DNA of 23,227 bases from the NCBI GenBank assembly GCA_004557285.1, contig SFEK01000015.1:1-23227 (forward strand), written 5' to 3'. Position 1 is the first letter of the stretch. Each line of letters starts with the position of its first letter. The notes beneath the pieces are model-generated. The model saw nothing but the letters and a program-made list of their open reading frames with translations. It made no database searches and was not told the DNA's origin. The position numbers and the translations under genes are program-made. This stretch comes from Bacteroidales bacterium. GTDB taxonomy: Bacteria > Bacteroidota > Bacteroidia > Bacteroidales > Bacteroidaceae. Of the stretch, positions 1 to 6,704 are shown piece after piece.

Positions 1-124
1 CGGAAATGCAAATAAAAACAAGTTTTCCTTTGTCATTTCACTCGTTTGGATAAAAATCTCACGCTCAAAAATGAAAACAATCTTTTCATTTTATTCGCTT
101 AATCGATTTTTTACACTATCTTTG
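1..124. repeat. 124-bp intergenic repeat, copy 1
   Basis: This copy matches 247-370 at 121 of 124 positions (differences at 13, 48 and 100). It holds two hairpin-forming parts: an imperfect one at 3-39 (GGAAATG near the start, CATTTC at the end, AAAAC/GTTTT at the tip) and a perfect one with arms AAAATGAAAA at 68-77 and TTTTCATTTT at 83-92. The copy ends in CACTATCTTTG, whose TATCTTTG fits the Bacteroidetes -7 box. It begins at the first base of the window, so it may extend further left. No gene is visible in it. Confidence 0.9.
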
Positions 125-141
125 AATAAGATAGGCGGCAC
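114..141. repeat. 28-bp box, copy 1 (with TATCTT/AAGATA palindrome)
   Basis: These 28 bases recur without a mismatch at 218-245. The box starts with CACTATCTTTG, so its first 11 bases are also the last 11 of the 124-bp repeat. TATCTT (117-122) and AAGATA (128-133) form an inverted repeat around a 5-base loop that overlaps the possible -7 box TATCTTTG (117-124). The second half reads AGGCGGCAC. Confidence 0.85.
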
Positions 142-169
142 CTCAACAATAAAAAAGTTAATTAAGGTT

Positions 170-200
170 ACAATCTGCAATTCTTATCTTTGCAGATTGT
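170..200. repeat. Perfect 11-bp inverted repeat around a TATCTTTG box
   Basis: ACAATCTGCAA (170-180) and TTGCAGATTGT (190-200) are exact inverted copies separated by 9 bases. TATCTTTG (185-192) runs from the loop into the right arm, so the palindrome overlaps a possible -7 promoter element. It could be an operator or an RNA hairpin; nothing in the sequence decides which. Confidence 0.6.
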
Positions 201-217
201 GCATTGTCTTCGGTTTG

Positions 218-245
218 CACTATCTTTGAATAAGATAGGCGGCAC
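218..245. repeat. 28-bp box, copy 2
   Basis: Identical to 114-141, including the palindromic TATCTT/AAGATA arms (221-226 and 232-237) and the TATCTTTG at 221-228. It lies one base before the second 124-bp repeat, so the order here is box then repeat. Copy 1 has the opposite order, repeat then box. Confidence 0.85.
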
Positions 246-246
246 T

Positions 247-370
247 CGGAAATGCAAAGAAAAACAAGTTTTCCTTTGTCATTTCACTCGTTTAGATAAA
301 AATCTCACGCTCAAAAATGAAAACAATCTTTTCATTTTATTCGCTCAATCGATTTTTTACACTATCTTTG
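247..370. repeat. 124-bp intergenic repeat, copy 2, carrying the dapB promoter
   Basis: Second copy of 1-124, with 3 differences. Hairpin arms are GAAATG 249-254 with CATTTC 280-285, and AAAATGAAAA 314-323 with TTTTCATTTT 329-338; AAAAATC and GATTTTT form an outer pair around the second hairpin. Its last bases, TATCTTTG at 363-370, lie 22 bp before the dapB start codon, so this element probably supplies the promoter of the downstream operon. Confidence 0.9.
363..370 (+). promoter_or_regulatory. Probable -7 box of the dapB operon
   Basis: TATCTTTG matches the Bacteroidetes sigma-ABfr -7 consensus TAnnTTTG and leaves a leader of about 15 nt before dapB. I see no good -33 TTTG at 19-21 bp upstream; the region there is TTATTCGCTC. 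Three further TATCTTTG boxes at 117, 185 and 221 could start additional transcripts. Confidence 0.6.
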
Positions 371-392
371 CAGAAAATTAATTGCAATTAAG

Positions 393-1148
393 ATGAAAAT
401 AGCTTTGATAGGCTATGGCAAGATGGGCAAGATGATAGAACAGATTGCCTTGAGCCGTGGTCATGAGATTGTAAGTGTCATAGATATTGACAATCAACAG
501 GATTTTGACAGTGATGCTTTTGCATCTGCCGATGTGGCCATTGAATTTACCAACCCTACAGCCGCCTTTGGCAATTATCTGCGTGCTTTCAAGCACCATG
601 TCAAGGTGGTTTCTGGTTCTACAGGGTGGATGAAGGAACATGGTGACGAGGTGAAACGGTTGTGCAACGATGAGGGGCAGACGCTCTTCTGGGCTTCCAA
701 CTTCAGTGTGGGGGTGGCCGTGTTTGCTGCCGTCAACCGCTATTTGGCAAAAATCATGAACCAGTTTCCGCAATATGAGGTGTGCATGGAGGAAACACAC
801 CATGTGCATAAGCTCGATGCGCCCAGTGGTACTGCCATTTCGCTGGCCGAAGACTTGACGGCGCTGCTCGACCGTAAAGACCAATGGGTGAACGGCACAC
901 TGACGCATCCCGACGGCAGTGTGACGGGACAACATGCGGGCAAGGACAATGAGATTGTCATCGACAGCATCCGCAGGGGCGAGGTGCCGGGCATACATAC
1001 CATCACCTATGACAGCGAGGCTGACCGAATCACGATTACTCACGATGCCCATTCGCGCAAGGGATTTGCTCTTGGTGCCGTGCTTGCCGCCGAATATACG
1101 GCCAATCACCAGGGATTGCTGACCATTGCCGACATGTTTGATTTCTGA
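393..1148 (+). CDS. dapB: 4-hydroxy-tetrahydrodipicolinate reductase
   Basis: Cytoplasmic enzyme of lysine and diaminopimelate synthesis that reduces hydroxy-tetrahydrodipicolinate to tetrahydrodipicolinate with NAD(P)H. The 251-residue product opens with a Rossmann motif (GYGKMGKMI, residues 7-15). It carries the family signature ETHHVHKLDAPSGTA at 134-148; by comparison with the E. coli enzyme, H136, H137 and K140 are the active-site residues. RRGEVPGIHTITY (194-206) is the usual substrate-domain strand. The length fits the short Bacteroidetes form. The ATG at 393 follows a leader of about 15 nt after the -7 box, with only a weak AATTAAG in front. It is first in a same-strand block with lepB 19 bp downstream. 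No other lysine-pathway gene is in the window. Confidence 0.96.
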   Translation: MKIALIGYGKMGKMIEQIALSRGHEIVSVIDIDNQQDFDSDAFASADVAIEFTNPTAAFGNYLRAFKHHVKVVSGSTGWMKEHGDEVKRLCNDEGQTLFWASNFSVGVAVFAAVNRYLAKIMNQFPQYEVCMEETHHVHKLDAPSGTAISLAEDLTALLDRKDQWVNGTLTHPDGSVTGQHAGKDNEIVIDSIRRGEVPGIHTITYDSEADRITITHDAHSRKGFALGAVLAAEYTANHQGLLTIADMFDF

Positions 1149-1167
1149 CAACTAATTACATTTTGTG

Positions 1168-2604
1168 ATGAAAAACAATAACAAGAAAACGCTTGATATG
1201 AAGAAACAGTGGCTCAAGTTTGTCGCTGTGCTTGTGCTTTATCTGTTGTTCCTGCTCTGGGTGGGCAGCTGGCTTGGCCTTGTGGTCGTGCCCTTCATCT
1301 ATGATGTCTATATCTCCAAGAAAATTCGTTGGCAGTGGTGGAAAGACGAGGAAGGCCTGGTGCGATTTGTCATGTCGTGGGTCGATGCCCTCGTGTTTGC
1401 ACTGGTGGCGGTGTATTTCATCAACCAGTTTTTCTTCCAGAACTATGTCATCCCGTCGTCATCATTGGAGAAGTCGCTGCTCACTGGCGACTACCTCTTT
1501 GTGAGCAAGGTGAGCTATGGGCCACGCATACCCCAGACTCCGCTCACCATGCCGCTCACACAGCACACCCTGCCCGTGTTTGGCTGCAAGTCGTACATCG
1601 AATGGCCGCAGTGGGACTACCGCCGCGTGAAGGGGCTGGGCAAGGTGCAGCTCAACGACATCGTGGTGTTCAACTATCCTGCCGGTGATACCATTGTGGC
1701 TGAACCGCAGTGGCAGGCTGCTGATTTCTACCAGATGTGCTACTCTTTCGGCTATCAGTTGGAGGAAAACCATCCCGTGCTCGATTCGCTGACCGCACAG
1801 CAACAACGCCACTGGTATGAACATATCTATACGATAGGAAGAAAATACATTGCAGACAACCTGCATACCTATGGAAGGATAATGACGCGGCCTGTTGACC
1901 GCCGTGAAAATTATGTGAAACGATGTGTGGGATTGCCCGGTCAGACGCTGCAAATCAAAGACCGCATTGTATATCTCGACAACAAGCCCAACAAAGAACC
2001 CGAGAATGTGCAATATACTTATCGCATCAAGTTGCTGCAGAATCTGCCTGATGACTTGATGAAGGATCTGGGCATCAGTATGGAAGACTTGTCGAGCTTG
2101 AATGAAAATGGCTATATGCCGCTCACCAAGCGTGCGGCCGCCACATTGGCCAAACGCAAAGACCTGGTGGCCGGCATCTCGCTCAACACCGATGCCTCGA
2201 CGGGTGACGTCTATCCATTGAATGCCCATACGGGATGGACAAGAGACAACTACGGACCGGTGTGGATTCCGCAAAAGGGCAAGAGCATCAAGCTCGACCT
2301 GAACAATATTGCCATCTATGAACGCCCGATACGCACTTACGAGGGCAACGACCTGCAGGTGAAGGACGGCAAGATATTCATCAACGGCAAACAGACCGAC
2401 CAATATACCTTCAAGATGGACTACTACTGGATGATGGGTGACAACCGGCACAATTCGGCCGACAGCCGTTATTGGGGATTCGTGCCCGAAGACCATGTGG
2501 TGGGCAAGCCGATTTTCATCTGGTGGAGCAGTGACCCTGACCGTGGCGGATTCTCCGGCATCCGATGGAGCCGAATATTCAATATGGTAGATCATATCAA
2601 ATAA
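1168..2604 (+). CDS. lepB: Signal peptidase I (S26 family, long Bacteroidetes form)
   Basis: Inner-membrane serine protease that cleaves Sec signal peptides on the periplasmic side. Hydrophobic segments lie at about 17-44 and 70-92 of the 478-residue protein. Box B is IPSSSLEKSLLTGD with nucleophile S99, and box D is ENYVKRCVGLPG with general base K251. Box E is GDNRHNSADSRYWG near 425-440. About 120 residues separate boxes B and D, and another long insert precedes box E, which is common in Bacteroidales and explains the length. I chose the ATG at 1168; a GTG at 1165 and an ATG at 1198 (MKKQWL) are alternatives. It follows dapB by 19 bp and is followed by its degenerate paralogue after 19 bp. 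Confidence 0.93.
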   Translation: MKNNNKKTLDMKKQWLKFVAVLVLYLLFLLWVGSWLGLVVVPFIYDVYISKKIRWQWWKDEEGLVRFVMSWVDALVFALVAVYFINQFFFQNYVIPSSSLEKSLLTGDYLFVSKVSYGPRIPQTPLTMPLTQHTLPVFGCKSYIEWPQWDYRRVKGLGKVQLNDIVVFNYPAGDTIVAEPQWQAADFYQMCYSFGYQLEENHPVLDSLTAQQQRHWYEHIYTIGRKYIADNLHTYGRIMTRPVDRRENYVKRCVGLPGQTLQIKDRIVYLDNKPNKEPENVQYTYRIKLLQNLPDDLMKDLGISMEDLSSLNENGYMPLTKRAAATLAKRKDLVAGISLNTDASTGDVYPLNAHTGWTRDNYGPVWIPQKGKSIKLDLNNIAIYERPIRTYEGNDLQVKDGKIFINGKQTDQYTFKMDYYWMMGDNRHNSADSRYWGFVPEDHVVGKPIFIWWSSDPDRGGFSGIRWSRIFNMVDHIK

Positions 2605-2623
2605 CAGCAATAAGAATTATCAT

Positions 2624-3328
2624 TTGAGAAATGCACTCAAGTTTGTGATGGCGTTGATAGTCACAATCTTGCTGATGTTGACTTTTCGCGCAGTGGCGTT
2701 TACCGTGTTTACGGTAAACGGTGCTGCCTTGTCGCCCGATTTCGTGGCCGGCGACCGTGTGCTGGTCAATCGTTGGAGCTATGGCCTGCGTATTGGAAAC
2801 GGCGGTCTTGATGGTGGCACACGCTGGTTGGCGTCTGCCGTGGAAAGGGGTGATCTGGTGGCCTATAACTGTCCGCCAGACTCCCAACACTGTATCACCG
2901 CACAACCGGTGTTCATCGGCTATTGCAAAGGAGTGCCTGGCGATACCGTGAAACTGAAGAACATCGACCTGACATTGCCTGGCAAGCAGCACCCTGTGAC
3001 GGTGAGCGCTGCCAATGCCAGGATGCTGGCATTTCTCTACAACCGCTATGAGGGAAAGGCAGCCAGGGCTGTTGACGGTCGTCTCTTTGTGGATGGCGTG
3101 GATGTCAGAAAAGCTTCGTTCTCACGGGATTACTACTGGTTCCTGACGGGAAGGAAAGACAATTGTGCCGATTCTCGTTTCTACGGCCCATTGCCCGAGG
3201 AATGTGTCATTGGCCGTGTCAGCATGTTGCTTTATTCCATTGTGCCGGCTTGTCCGCTGTTTGAGCGTCTGCGACACGACCGGTGGTTGTTGTTCATCAA
3301 GGATGGGGCCAAGGCCTCTCACCGTTAA
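2624..3328 (+). CDS. S26 signal-peptidase-like protein, apparently lacking the catalytic dyad
   Basis: A 234-residue paralogue of the preceding lepB product: one N-terminal membrane segment (about 7-30), then TVNGAALSPDFVAGDRVLVNRWSYG and, near the C-terminus, KDNCADSRFYGPLPEECVIG, which correspond to boxes B and E. Where lepB has the nucleophile (SSSL), this protein has GAAL, putting A35 at that position. Where lepB has YVKRCVGLPG, this one reads FIGYCKGVPG, putting G99 at the lysine position. I infer it is not a normal Ser/Lys peptidase and may be a partner or scaffold. K102 lies close by and could in principle take over. The start is a TTG at 2624, giving MRNALKF before the membrane segment; the ATG at 2648 would remove those positive charges. 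Confidence 0.85.
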   Translation: MRNALKFVMALIVTILLMLTFRAVAFTVFTVNGAALSPDFVAGDRVLVNRWSYGLRIGNGGLDGGTRWLASAVERGDLVAYNCPPDSQHCITAQPVFIGYCKGVPGDTVKLKNIDLTLPGKQHPVTVSAANARMLAFLYNRYEGKAARAVDGRLFVDGVDVRKASFSRDYYWFLTGRKDNCADSRFYGPLPEECVIGRVSMLLYSIVPACPLFERLRHDRWLLFIKDGAKASHR

Positions 3329-3340
3329 TTGGAATGTGTT

Positions 3341-3985
3341 ATGGCATCGAGAGCAATCCTTTCAGTGACTTATTTCGGTCCTGTGCAATGGTATCAGAAA
3401 TTGAACCGCTATGGCCATGTCATGATTGAGCGTTACGATAGTTTCATCAAGCAGACCTATCGCAACCGTTGTGTCATTGCCACTGCCAATGGTCTGCAGG
3501 CACTCACTGTGCCCGTGGAACGCATGGAGCAGCACGACGGACAGCCCTTGCAAAAATGCATGGTAAAGGATGTGCGCATCAGCAATCATGGCAACTGGCG
3601 GCATCTGCACTGGAATGCCTTGCAGAGTGCATACGGCGAATCGCCTTTTTTTGAATATTATGCGGACGACCTGCGCCCTTTCTTTGAAAAGGAGTGGACC
3701 TATCTTTATGATTTCAATATGGAGATTTGCGCCAAGATGTGCGAGCTGCTCGACATTGAGCCTCATGTCACGCCTACTGACGACTATTGGCCGTCGGGCG
3801 ATTTGCGCCTCGCTCAAACCGATGACTATCGTGATGTCATCCGTCCGCGTCGCCCCTTGCCTGATGAACATTTTGCTCCCAAGGAGTATTACCAGGTGTA
3901 TCGTGGGCGTCATGGGTTTTTGCCCAATCTCAGTGTGCTCGACTTGTTGTTCAATATGGGCAACGAGAGTGTTTTTTATCTCTGA
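3341..3985 (+). CDS. WbqC family protein
   Basis: The 214-residue product starts MASRAILSVTYFGPVQWYQKL and contains ERYDSFIKQTYRNRC and a VPVE segment, the pattern I associate with Bacteroidetes WbqC-like proteins (PF08889). WbqC itself was named from an O-antigen cluster; the biochemical activity is not established, and no other surface-glycan gene is here. There is no signal peptide, so it is probably cytoplasmic. The ATG at 3341 is preferred over a TTG at 3329. It follows the S26 paralogue by 12 bp, fitting co-transcription from the dapB promoter. Confidence 0.85.
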   Translation: MASRAILSVTYFGPVQWYQKLNRYGHVMIERYDSFIKQTYRNRCVIATANGLQALTVPVERMEQHDGQPLQKCMVKDVRISNHGNWRHLHWNALQSAYGESPFFEYYADDLRPFFEKEWTYLYDFNMEICAKMCELLDIEPHVTPTDDYWPSGDLRLAQTDDYRDVIRPRRPLPDEHFAPKEYYQVYRGRHGFLPNLSVLDLLFNMGNESVFYL

Positions 3986-4011
3986 CAATACCAACTTATA
4001 AATTTAAGCCT

Positions 4012-4563
4012 ATGTATAACAAAACATTGAAAACAGTTGTTTGCCTCATGGTAGGCGTATGTCTGATGAGTTCGTGTATCGGTTCGTTCGGACTGTTCAA
4101 CAAGATGTTGAGCTGGAACAAGAATGCCACAAACAGCAAGTTTCTCAACGAACTGATTTTCCTTGTCATTTCTCCCGTTTATGTGATTTGCGGCACGGCA
4201 GATGTATTGGTGCTCAACACCATTGAGTTCTGGTCGGGCAGCAATCCCGTGGCCGCCAACATCGGCAAGACGGAAAGCATATTGGGCAGCGACGGCAAGC
4301 TGTATGCCGTAACCACGCTCAAAGATGGCTATGAAATCAAGGATGCCGATGGAAATGTCGTGAACTTCATTTATAACGAGAAAGACAACACCTGGTCGAT
4401 GGAGCAGGATGGCGTGAAGACTGTATTGCTGAAGATGAAGGGCAACGACCGTGCAGAAATCTATCTGCCCAACGGCAAGAGCATGGACGTGAGCATCGAC
4501 CAGCAGGGCGTGTATGAAACACGCATGGCGCTGAACGACGGTTGCTTCTTTGCGTGGAATTGA
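4012..4563 (+). CDS. DUF3332 family lipoprotein
   Basis: This 183-residue protein begins with a short lipoprotein signal (lipobox MSSC, lipidated C22) and continues with a hydrophobic stretch ELIFLVISPVYVICGTADVLVL, then NTIEFWSGSNPV, which fits DUF3332 (PF11810). The C-terminal half is polar and rich in short beta-like repeats (YEIKDADGNVV, YLPNGKSMDV). The function is unknown. It is 26 bp behind the WbqC gene and is the last gene of the block; the next gene faces it from the other strand with 9 bp between stop codons. Confidence 0.85.
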   Translation: MYNKTLKTVVCLMVGVCLMSSCIGSFGLFNKMLSWNKNATNSKFLNELIFLVISPVYVICGTADVLVLNTIEFWSGSNPVAANIGKTESILGSDGKLYAVTTLKDGYEIKDADGNVVNFIYNEKDNTWSMEQDGVKTVLLKMKGNDRAEIYLPNGKSMDVSIDQQGVYETRMALNDGCFFAWN

Positions 4564-4572
4564 GCCACACAC

Positions 4573-5010
4573 TTAGCCACGTCTTGATTTTTCAGTACAT
4601 TCGGGGCATAGCCCTTTGATGACATAATTGATGTTGCGAAGCGTGAATCCGTCGGGAAGCTGCACTACAGGCACATGGATATGCTTGAGGCAGAATGTGC
4701 GTTGGCAACATTCACAATAAAAGTGGGTGTGCTCATGTTCGATGACACAGTCGCAGTCGTCGCCACATACATTGTATTTCAGGCTTCCGCTTCCGTCGTC
4801 AACAGCATGAATCAGTTTGTTGAGCAAAAATGTGGACAGGGTTCGCGAGATGGTACTTTTATCCACCGTTGGCAGCAGTCGCTCCAACTGGGGTAAAGAT
4901 ACCGTCTCGTCGCCACGGCACATGGCCCGCAGGATGAGCAGGCGGGTGGCCGTGGGTTTGATGCCCCGGTGCTTCAGTTTTTCGATATAATATTCTTCGT
5001 TAACCATCAT
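4573..5010 (-). CDS. Fur family transcriptional regulator
   Basis: A 145-residue metal-responsive DNA-binding protein. From the ATG at 5010 it has an N-terminal winged helix (GIKPTATRLLIL, then recognition region DKSTISRTLSTF) and a C-terminal metal-binding part with HEHTHFYCECC and, near the end, CPEC; the two CxxC pairs are the usual structural zinc site. An additional CGDDCDC segment sits before the histidine cluster. The specific metal (Fe, Zn, Mn or peroxide sensing) cannot be decided from sequence. A TTG at 5025 would add five residues; I prefer the MMVNEEYY start. It lies 36 bp downstream of the secreted hydrolase on the same strand, so the two are probably co-transcribed. Confidence 0.9.
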   Translation of the reverse strand: MMVNEEYYIEKLKHRGIKPTATRLLILRAMCRGDETVSLPQLERLLPTVDKSTISRTLSTFLLNKLIHAVDDGSGSLKYNVCGDDCDCVIEHEHTHFYCECCQRTFCLKHIHVPVVQLPDGFTLRNINYVIKGLCPECTEKSRRG

Positions 5011-5046
5011 TTTGAAATCTGACAAAACAGGTTTCTGTACACGTCT

Positions 5047-5889
5047 TTAGAAACTTCTCAGCCAGGCTTTCAGTTCCAGCTGCATTTCGTTGTGGTATTT
5101 GAAACTGTCGCGGTTGCCCCAGCCATGTCCTCCATTGGGATATACATGCAGGGTGGCAGGCACATCGTGGCGGTAGAGTTCGATGTAATAGTTTACGCCG
5201 TTGGCAGGCAACACCACATGGTCGTCGTCGCTCAGTGCGATAAATGCGGGTGGGGTGATGCGGCTCACCTGTTGGTCGTTGCTGTATTCCTTTTCATCTT
5301 TCTTCTTGGGCTTCTCTCCCAGAAAATTGTCGTGAGACCCCTTGTGGGTGATGTCGGGCATCATGGTGATGACGGGATAAAACAGTATCTGGAAGTCGGG
5401 CAGGGCATCTCCTTTGGCATGTGTGGCAATGGTAGATGCCAGGTGTCCGCCTGCAGATGAGCCCATGATGCCAATCTGATTGCTTTTCAGGTTCCATTCC
5501 GCAGCATGTCGTCTTGCCACCCTCACTGCTTCTTCGGCATCAGAAACGGGAACTTCAAAGTTGCCGTGGGGCATGCGGTATTTCAACACGATGGCGGCAA
5601 TGCCCATGTTGTTGAAGAAGGGAGCCCAGTCGAAACCTTCGTGGTTCATGGCAAGATGTTGGTAGCCGCCACCCGGGCAGATGACCACTGCACGGCCCGT
5701 GGCCTCTTCTTTCTTGGGCAGGAAAACCCATATTTTTGCGGTGTCTTCAGGGTTGTTGCTTTCCACCGTAGGGCGGTTGGGCCATAGCGTCATGTCAAAC
5801 TTTTTTTGTGCCGTTGCCGGCATGAACAGAGAGGCAATAACTGTCGTCAATGCTATTTTCTTTACACTCTTGGAGATAATCTTAATCAT
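5047..5889 (-). CDS. Secreted alpha/beta hydrolase (acetyl-xylan-esterase-like / BD-FAE type)
   Basis: A 280-residue secreted esterase-like protein. The signal peptide is about residues 1-28 (ending PATAQ). The oxyanion loop CPGGGY is at 71-76, the nucleophile elbow GSSAG at 143-147 (S145), the acidic residue in SDDDHV (221-223), and the catalytic His in GGHGWG (H255). The pattern PGGGY with a GHGW C-terminus suits the carbohydrate-esterase-like branch, but the real substrate is unknown. I set the start at the ATG at 5889 (MIKIISKSVKK); the open frame continues upstream to 6345 only because it crosses the NUDIX gene in antisense. It is transcribed first, with the Fur gene behind it. Confidence 0.88.
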   Translation of the reverse strand: MIKIISKSVKKIALTTVIASLFMPATAQKKFDMTLWPNRPTVESNNPEDTAKIWVFLPKKEEATGRAVVICPGGGYQHLAMNHEGFDWAPFFNNMGIAAIVLKYRMPHGNFEVPVSDAEEAVRVARRHAAEWNLKSNQIGIMGSSAGGHLASTIATHAKGDALPDFQILFYPVITMMPDITHKGSHDNFLGEKPKKKDEKEYSNDQQVSRITPPAFIALSDDDHVVLPANGVNYYIELYRHDVPATLHVYPNGGHGWGNRDSFKYHNEMQLELKAWLRSF

Positions 5890-5930
5890 GAAAAATGAGT
5901 TTTTTTTGATTTTTAATACCACAGTTTCTG

Positions 5931-5938
5931 CAAATGTA
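5931..5938 (-). promoter_or_regulatory. Probable -7 box of the hydrolase-fur pair
   Basis: On the minus strand this reads TACATTTG, a match to TAnnTTTG, about 41 bp before the hydrolase start codon. The -33 region is not clear. The 133-bp divergent gap also has to serve the NUDIX gene; a near match TAATATTG at 5951-5958 on the plus strand might be its -7 box. Confidence 0.45.
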
Positions 5939-6022
5939 AGCATTTTTTCGTAATATTGCACCGACAAACCCCAACAATTAGGATTTATAAAACAAGGATT
6001 GATATTTTTAAGGAATAAAAAG

Positions 6023-6544
6023 ATGAACCTGATAGACAAATTCAAGTATTGCCCCGTGTGTGGCAGTTCGCATTTTGCGGCGAGTTCACCCAAAAGCAAA
6101 AAGTGCAACAATTGCGGTTTTGAGTATTTCATGAACCCCTCTGCTGCGGTAGTGGCTTTTATCACCAACGACAAAGGCGAGTTGTTGGTGGAGCGTAGAA
6201 AGATGGAGCCTGCCAAGGGTACACTTGATTTGCCTGGTGGCTTTTCGGATATTCTCGAAACTGCCGAAGAGAGCATCGTGCGCGAGGTGATGGAAGAAAC
6301 GGGATTGAAGGTGACCAATGCCAAATACCTGTTCAGTCTTCCCAATGTCTATCGCTATTCAGGACTGGATGTGCAGACTCTCGATTTGTTTTTTGCCTGC
6401 GAGGTGGAAGACCAGGATCAGCTGCAGGCCATGGATGATGCGGCCGAATGCCTTTGGCTCAAGCCCGAAGACATTCACACCGAGCAGTTTGGCCTGCGTT
6501 CCGTGCGCCAGGGCCTGTACCAATGGTTGGAAGGGAGACCGTAG
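6023..6544 (+). CDS. NUDIX hydrolase with N-terminal zinc ribbon
   Basis: A 173-residue cytoplasmic pyrophosphohydrolase. CPVC (10-13) and CNNC region cysteines C28 and C31 form a zinc ribbon. The NUDIX box is complete: G73, E79, then REVMEETG at 87-94, matching Gx5Ex7REUxEExGU. The architecture resembles NudC-like and other zinc-ribbon NUDIX enzymes, but it is shorter than NudC and lacks its second half; the substrate (a nucleoside diphosphate derivative is usual) cannot be named. The ATG at 6023 follows an AAGGAA at about 6010; a TTG at 5999 is less likely. Confidence 0.92.
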   Translation: MNLIDKFKYCPVCGSSHFAASSPKSKKCNNCGFEYFMNPSAAVVAFITNDKGELLVERRKMEPAKGTLDLPGGFSDILETAEESIVREVMEETGLKVTNAKYLFSLPNVYRYSGLDVQTLDLFFACEVEDQDQLQAMDDAAECLWLKPEDIHTEQFGLRSVRQGLYQWLEGRP

Positions 6545-6646
6545 TGTCTGCACCCCAAGAGCAGTCGGCATTGTGCTGATTTCTCCGCAGGAAAACATAA
6601 AAATATTAAAAAGTTTTCCCCAATGATTACATGATGTGAAAAAAAC

Positions 6647-6677
6647 TTGGCGGTCATTAGTTTTTGTGATACTTTTG
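6647..6677 (+). promoter_or_regulatory. Probable promoter of the PCMD lipoprotein gene
   Basis: TTGG (6647-6650) and TACTTTTG (6670-6677, a match to TAnnTTTG) are 19 bp apart, close to the Bacteroidetes -33/-7 layout. The start codon follows at 6705. The preceding 100 bases after the NUDIX stop show no gene. Confidence 0.5.
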
Positions 6678-6704
6678 TATGAGAATTAACGTGTGCTGAT
6701 ACAA

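Noticed and set aside
1..370. CRISPR array
   Set aside because: Repeats are too long (124 bp), only two copies exist, and there is no regular spacer pattern or cas gene.
190..381. 63-codon open frame upstream of dapB
   Set aside because: It lies wholly in the duplicated non-coding repeat, begins with TTG and has low-complexity composition; it would overlap the dapB promoter.
378..1151. Long minus-strand frame opposite dapB
   Set aside because: It mirrors dapB over its full length; dapB has intact catalytic motifs, so this is a codon-bias shadow. The same holds for 1462-2610, 9498-10571, 20589-21380 and 22311-23096 on the minus strand.
5890..6345. N-terminal extension of the alpha/beta hydrolase
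   Set aside because: The frame stays open upstream but crosses the NUDIX gene in antisense; the ATG at 5889 gives a proper signal peptide and sits behind a -7 box.
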